A DNA stretch of 64,000 bases. Origin: Bolinopsis microptera (taxonomy: Eukaryota > Ctenophora > Tentaculata > Lobata > Bolinopsidae). The notes under the pieces are model-generated. The model was given only the letters and a program-made list of their open reading frames with translations. It was not told the DNA's origin and searched no databases. Location: contig NC_087082.1 in the NCBI RefSeq assembly GCF_026151205.1, forward strand, positions 2,136,001 to 2,200,000, read 5' to 3'. The translations under genes were made by a program, and so were the position numbers. Numbering within the stretch: the first letter of the stretch is position 1; every line of letters begins with the position of its first letter. Shown one piece after another: positions 56,701-64,000 of the stretch.

Positions 56701-58174
56701 ACAGACTGGAGTTCACAGCTAAGAAATAGTGTGCCGGATAGTGATACCCACCCTCCCAGACTGGAGTTCACAGCTAAGAAATAGTGTGATGGATAGTGAT
56801 ACCCACCCTCACAGACTGGAGTTCACAGCTAAGAAATAGTGTGATGGATAGTGATACCCACCCTCACAGACTGGAGTTCACAGCTAAGAAATAGTGTGAT
56901 GGATAGTGATACCCACCCTCACTGACAGGAGTTCACAGCTAAGAAATAGTGTGCCGGATAGTGATACCCACCCTCCCAGACTGGAGTTCACAGCTAAGAA
57001 ATAGTGTGATGGATAGTGATACCCACCCTCACAGACTGGAGTTCACAGCTAAGAAATAGTGTGATGGATAGTGATACCCACCCTCACTGACAGGAGTTCA
57101 CAGCTAAGAAATAGTGTGATGGATAGTGATACCCACCCTCACTGACAGGAGTTCACAGCTAAGAAATAGTGTGATGGATAGTGATACCCACCCTCACTGA
57201 CAGGAGTTCACAGCTAAGAAATAGTGTGATGGATAGTGATACCCACCCTCACTGACAGGAGTTCACAGCTAAGAAATAGTGTGATGGATAGTGATACCCA
57301 CCCTCACTGACAGGAGTTCACAGCTAAGAAATAGTGTGATGGATAGTGATACCCACCCTCACTGACAGGAGTTCACAGCTAAGAAATAGTGTGATGGATA
57401 GTGATACCCACCCTCACTGACAGGAGTTCACAGCTAAGAAATAGTGTGATGGATAGTGATACCCACCCTCACTGACAGGAGTTCACAGCTAAGAAATAGT
57501 GTGATGGATAGTGATACCCACCCTCCCAGACTGGAGTTCACAGCTAAGAAATAGTGTGCTGGATAGTGATACCCACCCTCACTGACTGGAGTTCACAGCT
57601 AAGAAATAGTGTGATGGATAGTGATACCCACCCTCACAGACTGATGGATAGTGATACCCACCCTCACAGACTGATGGATAGTGATACCCACCCTCACAGA
57701 CTGATGGATAGTGATACCCACCCTCACAGACTGGTCCGCGTGTGAACGACCGTTTAGCCTGAGGGCTATTGAATATTCTACTAAATAACTCTTAAAGATT
57801 TGCACGGTGATTGTACAATGTACACTATATAATGTGTTAAATATACACTCGCCCCCCTAATGTACCGTGTACAACGTACACTATCGATTAGGGTACACTT
57901 GATTGGCGGCTAAAGTTTTGACTCCAACAATAGTGCATACGATAATGCAACTGATAAGGATTTAATGTACCTGATTACCACAGAGACATCCCTGATGATT
58001 GGTACAGACCGTCCGCCCCGTCACTATCAACTGGGCCAGGTTTATGAACTGCAGTTGTGACCTGCCCGACCCTAGAGCGTAGTCCCTCACATCTTCCGTA
58101 TCGAGATCTTGTTCTCCTATCTTGAGTGATCCAACTTCAACACTCTTGTCTAGTAGCACGTTGAAGGCTATACT
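42945..58174 (-). CDS. AMN: Amnionless-like protein (endocytic co-receptor anchor), most exons
   Basis: Eight exons in coding order: 57971-58174, 55204-55342, 54443-54537, 53510-53594, 43624-43791, 43388-43517, 43214-43277, 42945-43112 (stop TGA on the minus strand). All junctions are GT-AG with compatible phases (0,1,0,1,1,2,0). The first contains SGRSQLQFINLAQLIVTGRT and CxxxxGCLCGN. The second is the VWC-like Cys module (MLCRTLFQLDCSSECPRRDC ... GMCCHYCG), aligning with human AMN around CVCGN...CCDLCG. Then come a conserved region (PPAGFYLEKFKKSLGNFL), the TM helix (WVLYVVLSVSFVLLIIIVVL) and a cytoplasmic tail with PTYEEVL and RRPGYAEI tyrosine motifs suited to endocytic adaptors. AMN carries cubilin to the apical membrane in vertebrates. 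Exons for the N-terminal part upstream of 58,174 were not confidently found. One intron holds a PAN/sushi gene on the other strand. Confidence 0.82.
43925..44248. repeat. Interspersed repeat F, copy 3
   Basis: Uninterrupted at the sites where copy 2 carries B3, C2 and A'. It ends at TAT where element H is inserted and resumes at 45,329 (TATGTATCCATAAATTGCC). Confidence 0.75.
44249..45328. mobile_element. Element H1 (1080 bp), GGGGTCGTT termini, 3-bp TSD TAT
   Basis: Left end GGGGTCGTTTACATATTACG and right end (reverse complement) GGGGTCGTTCAAATATTACG are inverted repeats, flanked by TAT on both sides. The sister repeat at about 40,433 reads ATAAATATGTATTC with no insertion. The interior has C tracts and no transposase ORF. 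A shorter relative is at 53,012-53,175. A 3-bp TSD would fit a PIF/Harbinger-type parent (inference). Confidence 0.8.
45395..45610 (+). promoter_or_regulatory. Upstream sequence of receptor copy 2 shared with copy 1
   Basis: It corresponds to 30,555-30,825. Here it is contiguous with the coding region, so it is the uninterrupted form. No core promoter motif can be named with confidence. Confidence 0.5.
45645..46904 (+). CDS. PAN/apple - beta-trefoil - sushi single-pass membrane protein, copy 2
   Basis: 419 residues in one exon, starting at MFYTVIVVMILIKYGQ, with the same architecture as the gene at 35,992. Signal peptide, PAN module, trefoil-like region, sushi domain and TM helix are all intact. 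The residues before about 185 and from about 230 to the end are nearly identical to copy 1, down to long identical nucleotide stretches. The segment between differs strongly (KRLNENGNKTRFKIYQAN and NCLEADVTHHSSSKVASL against the shorter copy 1 version) and is six residues longer. The gene lies within the 9.7-kb AMN intron (43,792-53,509) on the opposite strand. Lack of introns could reflect retrocopy origin, but the shared upstream sequence argues for DNA-level duplication. Confidence 0.85.
   Translation: MFYTVIVVMILIKYGQLEEPQNRHPKHNEAGASRSGNSKNPTTNSDHCYEFYTADVSRKLSFGEVITNVCAESVTACKMYCWYHKTCCSFTFDSTTSNCSIYDHFPLHNSSSQGNHSSFDVQGNIECLMNFEESPSVPCRTIKSATTTNKDSKGVLMKNVNSRLCLGFGKLMELNWKDCTSAIPWLFEKRLNENGNKTRFKIYQANSLNNCLEADVTHHSSSKVASLALCQEDNVNQLFEIIRGTIFQLSSVLDPIDSENNNNCFFSITSLDRYVYPGTSNIRLSNLRLLFPEEHLALCRRNKFKVANGNVEGRLPLYLPGSNISVKCKPGYGFKEFYFQSTLNITCQNEKTHGLKCVERDAKPGEASPLKTILVCGNVGQAVIIMLLLVLVIVLAKKISALKAGHSSDVEMKRQNMNT
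47705..48570 (-). mobile_element. 5'-truncated L2/CR1-like LINE 3' end
   Basis: It encodes only the C-terminal region after the RT palm (SSLDYCNALYYGCSQASITQ, LQNIQNRAWRLVFGL, LHWLKVKERIEFKLCLLIFK, WNQLPIEIKTC), open from about 48,557 to 47,976. The 3' end carries an (ATA)-type microsatellite (AATAATAAATAATAATAAA at about 47,704-47,724). Typical of aborted target-primed reverse transcription. Confidence 0.82.
48938..51018 (+). mobile_element. 5'-truncated non-LTR retrotransposon inserted in element M
   Basis: Flanked by the 11-bp TSD AACTGGCTAAA (48,927-48,937 and 51,019-51,029). RT-coding throughout, with a short 3' UTR ending in an AT-rich TTATTATATTATAT tail. It interrupts the minus-strand ORF of element M. 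Confidence 0.88.
48953..50957 (+). pseudogene. Non-LTR reverse transcriptase, one frameshift
   Basis: The frame open to 50,298 includes LKSGKAVGIDKVPGEVMKAL, the palm motif VSIDMSAAFNTIRRG, the GASQGDSTAG template-grip motif (in place of G-x-PQGS) and the SGYSDDLEEI active site. A frame change near 50,280 continues as EEWRNETLLGTKLGSEQDV through RKHLKRILHIYWPSSISNKA and WTMLGHVLRSD to the stop at 50,957. The sequence style (ASQG, YSDD) differs from the CR1-like elements elsewhere in the window, so a different clade is represented; I cannot name it safely. The endonuclease is missing by 5' truncation. Confidence 0.85.
53012..53175. mobile_element. Element H2 (164 bp), MITE form of H1
   Basis: Termini GGGATCGTTCACATATTATG and (reverse complement) GGGGTCGTTCACATATTACG match H1 at 44,249-45,328. 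Flanked by ATA on each side. It lies 5 bp beyond the TSD of element M. Confidence 0.8.
53737..54152. mobile_element. MITE-like element with poly-G / poly-C ends
   Basis: It begins with a 32-base G run followed by TAATGACTACCAATGGAGAC and ends with the inverse (GTAGTCATTA, then an 18-base C run). GGGGACTAATGGGGAC blocks recur inside in both orientations. GTGTGTAT flanks both ends (53,729-53,736 and 54,153-54,160), although the GT-rich context weakens this as a TSD. It lies in an AMN intron. Confidence 0.65.
55608..57732. repeat. 55-bp minisatellite, 37 copies, plus 30-bp derivative units
   Basis: The unit GGAGTTCACAGCTAAGAAAT-AGTGTGATGGATAGTGATAC-CCACCCTCACTGACT repeats head-to-tail at exactly 55 bp from 55,608 to about 57,640. 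Variable positions are GAT/GAG/GCC/GCT after GTGT, ACTGA/ACAGA/CCAGA, and CTGG/CAGG before the next unit. The 3' end switches to about three copies of a 30-bp unit (CTGATGGATAGTGATACCCA-CCCTCACAGA) that lacks the GTTCACAGCTAAG half. The array occupies most of the AMN intron between exons 57,971 and 55,342. Confidence 0.95.
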
Positions 58175-59714
58175 CTGTAGGGGGTTAGATCGTTCAAATT
58201 TTAATAGTTAAAGTTAAAGTTATTATCTCTATTTCTGGTGGTGACGAACTGCCCAGTTCAAAGTTCACACGAGACAACTTTTACATATTCTTTTGGAGTA
58301 ACCCCGACACAGGTAATCACAAAGTCCAAGTTAAACTACCAATATCTTTTTATGTTGACGAATAATGTACAGTAAAAGTAAATAGTAGTAGTAAGTACCG
58401 GTGGTAATTTACTCAACATGGAAACATTTCCACCATATTTACATTTAAACCTTTACATTCAATTAACATTTTAAACTCCAAAATATTCACATGATATTTA
58501 CATTTAAACCTAAGCAGTATTCAGTATGATATTTACATGACATAGTATAAATGTGCGTGAGAAGTTTCTGAATAATGTGCTCGGTCAGTAAGCAGCACAA
58601 ACATATGCTTGGCAGTCAGATGCTGTCGTGGTGAGCACTTTAAATGATCTTATTTAGATCCTTACGTAATGATCCACACGATCAGAATTAAAATGAGAAT
58701 TAATATAAGATCAAAGGAATTAAGATGAGAATAAAGATCAGCAATGTTTGGAACATAATAACCTGGATCAACTCAGATAAGAAGTAACGACAATAATGAA
58801 AAGTTGTCTTGCAATAATCCAAAGGAAATAGATCAATGAAGGGAACCTGCTAATAGATATTTTAAAGGAAATAGTAGACCTTTACAAATTTTGTGATATT
58901 TGGGATAAATGATGTCCAAAATACCCTTTGTCAAATTATATGCCAAATTTCCATAGGTAACGCTATATATTTAAAATGCTTAACATCTAGGTAAAATGTG
59001 GTAGCTACCCCACATTATAAGAGTTCACATTACATATAGAGGGTGTGGCTGAGAATACCAGATAAGTTTAGAATGACAAAAATGACACACTAACAGTCAA
59101 CACGTTGTAACTTGTATATGGGTGAAATGACGTAGTATTAAACCATGCGTAACTAGAAATATGGGAAATATGTCACCTTACTACAATTACTGAAAAATTT
59201 GATTCGTCTTAACAAGAATTTGCACGATAGATTCCCAGTTCCACAAGTGGGAAATTCCTGTGTATAAATAAATCTTGGGAAAGTTTACAAATTCACAGTT
59301 CGTATTTGAGAAACTGTCAAAACCTCCCCACACGTAACGCATGGTAACGATATGAAGTTCTAGTGATTCCACTTATGCGTACTTTGTGAAGTTCACCAAG
59401 GTCGGTATTATGAACTGAATTTAATTATACAGGTAGGACTAAATGTCACATTACGAAACTAGCGTTCTATAACTTTAAAACCTTAGAGTAGACTGTACAC
59501 TCTAACCTTCCAGTGTAGAGTTAGGGTTAGAGTAAATGTAACTCATGTAAGGGACCCTAACTCTAACACTAACCTACTAATTCTACGTGAAAAGTGTTGT
59601 AATATTAGTTGTAAGTACAATACTGTAGAGGGGGCACTGTACCTTTGTATAAACGATACCAGGAGCCATTCTTTTTGTTTGATGAAGGGTTTGCGTGTGG
59701 AACATAGTTACTTG
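58175..59714. other. Region between AMN and the Tudor gene; no confident exon
   Basis: AT-rich with short telomere-like GGGTTAGAG / CCCTAACTCTAAC pieces at 59,480-59,570. AMN N-terminal exons would be expected here but were not recognised. A minus-strand stretch at about 59,730-59,815 (containing PCSTNISIFTADLV) faintly resembles the AMN N-terminal PC...FPAD segment, but could equally be read as 3' end of the Tudor gene. Confidence 0.35.
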
Positions 59715-62700
59715 TCAGTTTCCAGGGTTAACCAGGTCAGCTGTGAAGATGGAGATGTTAGTGGAACAGGGGGATATGGTCTGGATTAGTGATGTACGGT
59801 AAGTATTAGACTAGAAAGTGAAAGGGTTATTTCTGTAAAGCATTGTGAAGTTCTAATCAATTATTTTGTAGGGTCTTATTTGGGGATGCTGGGGTGGATC
59901 AGAAACTTACTGATTATTTCAGACATCTGTTCCATCAAGTTGGGATCTATTCCGTCCAGTTTACATCTAATAGCATACATGGGTTGTTGCATGAACTTCT
60001 TGGTTAGTCCCTGAAATAACCGTACTGGATAATGGTATGCAAGCATAAATAAAGTAACCGAACTTGATTTGAATAAATATCAATACAATGGCTTTTAATA
60101 AATTTCAATACTTGAAGGACTTTATCAAATTTCTTCTCATACAAAAGGTCACTTTATTGTGAATACTGATTATACTGATATCAAATTGCCAAATAAGCGG
60201 CCTTAACCCGTGAAAAAAAGTGACCAAAAGTCGACAGTTTGTTTAAAAAAGTGACCCAAAAGGGCACTTTTTCTGCCCAGATGAGTCATCAAAAGTGACG
60301 GTCACTTTTACCAGAAGGGGGGCCCTATAAGTACCAATAGCCTATACAAAACTTTACCACCTGTATTAGCACAGTTTCAATGACATCAGTGTTACCGTAG
60401 TCCACAAAGAACACCTCGCACCCAGTCCTGGCTACAGACACTATCTTACCCCTGTACCAGGCTTAATAATACTCTTTCTCATGTCGTGACCCAGAAAGTG
60501 CTGCTTAGTAGTTATCAAGATTCAGCACGTCTGACTTCGTGACTAGCAGAGAGACTCTATTCTGGTACGGTTATGTTGATTTCGCAAATTAGCTACTTGT
60601 GCGGCCCTATGAGTGTAGTTCAGTCTTTTGTTTGAATTACTATTCACTAGCGCTATTCCTATAAACATATACAAAGTCACGGGACTAGTTAGAAACAGAG
60701 TCATAGTAACTGAGTCTAGGTGCGGATTGGAGGCAGTGTTAACATCTGACACTCGCAAGGCTATCCGTCTTCGATAATAGTATAGATCACAGAGCACCTC
60801 CTCTATAGGTTGTTGGGAGTCAAGCAGTTGTACGTAAAACTCTTCAGGTCCTTCCACGTGACACGGTGACACCTGATAACAAGGTTTATATTACAATCAG
60901 ACCAGACAGAGAATAATTCATCCAAGCGAGAAGATTCAGCAACAAAATTCACAACCATCGAAAGAAATTGTTACTCACAGAGACTGAGGAACCAATAGCA
61001 ACTTGGTACATCTGGAATGGACTAGTCTTGGCAGCGTTGAGGTCGTCGACAGCTTCACGGACAGTCTGGTCAGTGGAGGAAGCCCACCCTTTCACTACAA
61101 CATAGCGTTCACCAGCTGATCTGCTCCGCTCCTGAGATGAAATGATTATCAGTATCACCAGTTAGGTGGAAATGTTCAATATCAGCAGCTTTGTGGCTTC
61201 TTGCTTTTTAATAGAGTTTTTCCTCCATAAAACGAATGAAATGATGGACTCGATCTTGGTTTGCAAAATTTAAAATGAGCGTCGGGTAATCATACTTGTT
61301 AATTATTACTATGGAATGAGCTCCAAGTTAATCAGTACTAATCAGTAATAAAGTACTAACACATTGCTGTGGAGCATTATCTTCCAGGACCCCCCTCTAT
61401 CTGATCTGAACTCAGCGATAAACTCGTTCTCCGACACCAGCTCTTTAAAGTACGACATGATTCACTGTTCCAATTGTTGGATTTACAGTTGATGGCATCC
61501 AGGGTACATTTCACACCTGCACAAGGAATCATTTATTTGTAATAATAAATTTTATATAAATTCAACTAGTCGCATTGGTTTATAAAAATGAAGTAGAGTC
61601 TTAGCAACAGGTAACATATATCCTGTTAGAAACTCTCAACTCTCAACTAGTAATATACACATCACACAATACCATCCACCTCACCACCTACACATCACCA
61701 TAAGATAAAAACAATTCCAGGACAGTTCACATACCCTGAGCTGGTAGTTTCATGAACTGTTCCCGGAGGAACCTGAGCTGGTCAGGGTCTACAGATCTGA
61801 CCTCCTTGGTGTCCATCATCACCACCTGGCAACCGTGACAGGACGAGGACAGGATGTAACCTCTCTGCCAGGACGTTTCCAGCAGCACCGCACAACTGAG
61901 GAGGCGGAGATACAGTTCTGAGGAACTACTTGAATCAATGTTTTTTGAAATGTCTAAACATTTTTCTGTAAAACTTCCTTATCAAGTATGTGCAAAGTAA
62001 TACTCACGGCGCGTAAGGAAGAATGTGTTCGTCCTCCATGTAATCCTCTTCGTCTCCTCTCTCGTACACCTGCATCATCCGGTCAGTTAGTTCCTCCAGC
62101 TCTTCTCTTTTCGTCAGTATTTGACAAGAGAACTTGCTGGGCGTGTTGGGCTGGTGGACATTCTTAAATCGTATACCTTTTCTTACGACTGAGAGGGTGA
62201 GAAGGTTTGTTCAGAATTTCTATCTGGCTGTAATTGAAGTTGAATATGCGAAGGAGTTCTGATTAATTCCGAATATTGTTGTAGCTATTTCCAACAAGTA
62301 CTGTGGTTTGTCAAACTTCTGATGTTTGAAAGCACCACTGAACCCATACTCACGATAGTTGGTGGTTTGAATCCCGCTCTCACTAATTCAGAATTAGCAG
62401 AACTGCTGGAGGGGGAGGACCCGCGCTCCGTTAGGTCTCGTCCTCTGCTGCGAGTGCCCCGTTCTGACTCATCCCGTCGTCCTTTCTGCTCTATTTCTTT
62501 ACTGCTCTGTCTCGATACTTCGGGTTCCTGAGTAAGATTGATAAAACTTAATTAAGTCTTAACATGATTATTTGGATAGCGCGTATAATGTGGTGACAAA
62601 CGATTTCTATTTTTGTCAAAACAATAGAAATTAAAACCCCGATTTAGTTCGAGGGGCAATAAAAAAGCAAGGGTAAACCGTAAATCAGGGTTTGAGGAAA

Positions 62701-63898
62701 ATCGGGGTTTTACTGTATTCATCTCTAAAATAAAGTTAAGTATCTTACTCTGGAAGAGTGAGCACGTCGACCTCTGTTTGAGGCAGATGATACAGCCTGC
62801 TCAGCTCCTCTCTTCAGCACTCCTCTTCTTTCTAACTCCGCACTGAGGTCACCGTGTTCGTTAGATTAACATTTTGACTTTGAGTTATATTTCAGTAGTT
62901 ACCCTAGCCTTGGTACAAAATACAAGATTCCAACATCCTACGAACGGGCTTAAATGATAACACCTCAATTGTATAAGATAATGCTAAGGTGAAGGAGCCT
63001 GTAGTTTTACCTGACAGGATTTTCGAGGAAGTTAGTGCTACCAGGTTCTACTGAGTACAGTTCCACTTTGTAACGATCTCCAGTTTTGTTCTTTCCTTTG
63101 AACACGGCTACAAAGTCTCCCATCCTGCAAACAAAGATCAGATTGTTATTTATTAAATACCTAGAAGCTTGGGGGAGTCTAAGGGTAAGTCGGGCTCCCA
63201 GCAGAGAATGTGCATGTTTCATACAAGTATCTGATCTAACTATGAAGTTAACTATGAAGTATGTAACATTCAAACAGGACTGTAGCAAGCTTAATAACAA
63301 AGATAAGAACCTGGAGAAGATGAAAGAGATAAGCAACTTATTTGACTTTATTTATTATTTATTATTCAACTTACGCAAGGTAATCCTCGAAAGCTCTGAG
63401 AGACCCCTCACTCCATGTTTCACCCTCAGTAGGAGATACGTTATCAAACTCACATCTAATGTAAGACTCGGGGACCACAGCACATGCCTGAGAGAAATAA
63501 CTGATTATAACGGATTTAGATTGGGAACAAAATCTGCAATGAAAAGGAATGAACCAGATACAAAATGAAATATATCGAAATCATCTAAGATCTTTAAAAA
63601 CCAACAATCTGAAATCTAATAATTTGATGTCTGTTTGCCATCATACATTTAAGAGCACATAAGGTCTAGATATATATAATAAAATATATAATAATCTCTA
63701 TATTCTATATTAATTATTCTACATATTCTATATTATTAAATACCTGAGGCAAATATTTGAGTCCAGCAAGCGGGACTAAGTTGATGTTGCCGTAGTCTAT
63801 GAAGAGCACCTCGGCATCGTTCCGGTCTATGTTAATTATCTTGGCCCGGTAGAACTGTTCCACTCCCACGTCCTCGTAAGGGGCTACACAAGCCATTC
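59715..63898 (-). CDS. Multi-Tudor-domain protein (TDRD-like), internal to C-terminal exons
   Basis: Minus-strand exons in coding order: 63744-63898 (5' limit tentative), 63375-63487, 63011-63124, 62749-62842, 62354-62527, 62008-62188, 61735-61895, 61363-61516, 60979-61131, about 60700-60872, 60361-about 60456, 59911-60010, and perhaps 59715-59740. The first Tudor domain shows FYRAKIINIDRNDAEVLFID then YGN. A Ser/Arg-rich linker follows, then a second divergent Tudor (CAVLLETSWQRGYILSS) and a third with EEFYVQLLDSQQPIEE and WYRGKIVSVARTGCEVFFVD then YGN. Tudor repeats of this kind bind symmetrically dimethylated arginines on Piwi proteins in germ granules. The 62354/62188 junction has a phase problem with the strongest donor (GTGAGT); a GTATGG donor 4 bp on fits. 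Exon 61363-61516 is one base short of frame. The 5' part lies beyond the window, so orthology within the family cannot be set. Confidence 0.8.
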
Positions 63899-64000
63899 CT
63901 GAAGACAGCATTCTGGTATTTCCGAGCAAATTTCCATAATTTATAAATAGCTGCTTCAAGTAAAAAGTTAAGGGTGAAAACTGAACACTGATCGGAGCTA

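Noticed and set aside
57554-57805. Short repetitive frames at the end of the minisatellite
   Set aside because: Produced by the 30-bp tandem unit, which is divisible by three; no coding evidence.
59747-59797. Plus-strand ATG frame (MEMLVEQGDMVWISDV) followed by GTAAGT
   Set aside because: It lies antisense to the well-supported minus-strand Tudor exons, and the continuation after the next AG terminates without a domain.
62322-62531. Plus-strand 69-codon frame
   Set aside because: Antisense shadow of a Ser/Arg-rich Tudor-gene exon (62,354-62,527).

Overview
This is a window of AT-rich animal (metazoan) nuclear DNA. The evidence is spliced genes with GT-AG introns for a Fos/ATF3-type bZIP factor, class III alcohol dehydrogenase, amnionless (AMN) and a multi-Tudor protein, set in a landscape rebuilt repeatedly by transposable elements. 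An invertebrate is most likely; I cannot name the species from sequence alone. No CRISPR arrays, operons or bacterial features are present.

Layout. 0.9-4.25 kb: three consecutive plus-strand exons of a Fos-like bZIP gene, whose first visible intron holds a CCCGACCTCTAA-type minisatellite. 5.8-7.8 kb: a dense nest of very short (about 45-115 bp) GC-rich elements, several ending in a perfect hairpin and flanked by target-site duplications (TSDs). 9.4-15.1 kb: a CR1/L2-like non-LTR retrotransposon with an SGNH-esterase ORF1 remnant and an intact 1374-aa ORF2 carrying endonuclease, reverse transcriptase and an appended RNase H plus zinc finger. 15.97-17.34 kb: the first 250 codons of class III ADH (ADH5), with a near-perfect palindromic MITE just downstream. 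19-30 kb: decayed LINE, decayed LTR element, two tRNA-derived SINE copies and other repeats. 30.8-36 kb: a 5.1-kb element with long inverted termini and about 20 regularly spaced copies of a GTAAAnTnnGTCACA motif.

This 5.1-kb element sits immediately upstream of a single-exon gene for a PAN / beta-trefoil / sushi transmembrane protein (35,992-37,233). A second, closely related copy (45,645-46,904) lies about 10 kb away, inside an AMN intron on the opposite strand. Between them is a four-level nest (repeat, micro-element, CR1 LINE, micro-element). 42.9-58.2 kb: AMN, minus strand, eight exons identified, with a large intron holding receptor copy 2 and a roughly 6-kb TIR element, and another intron holding a 37-copy 55-bp minisatellite. 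59.7-63.9 kb: minus-strand exons of a Tudor-domain protein, one of which appears frameshifted.

How the parts relate. The host genes are functionally unconnected neighbours: AP-1 transcription, formaldehyde detoxification, receptor trafficking and germline/piRNA scaffolding. The coherent biology here is mobile-element activity. Several insertions can be dated against each other through TSDs and empty sites in sister repeats. One insertion has separated a putative receptor gene from its duplicated upstream sequence.
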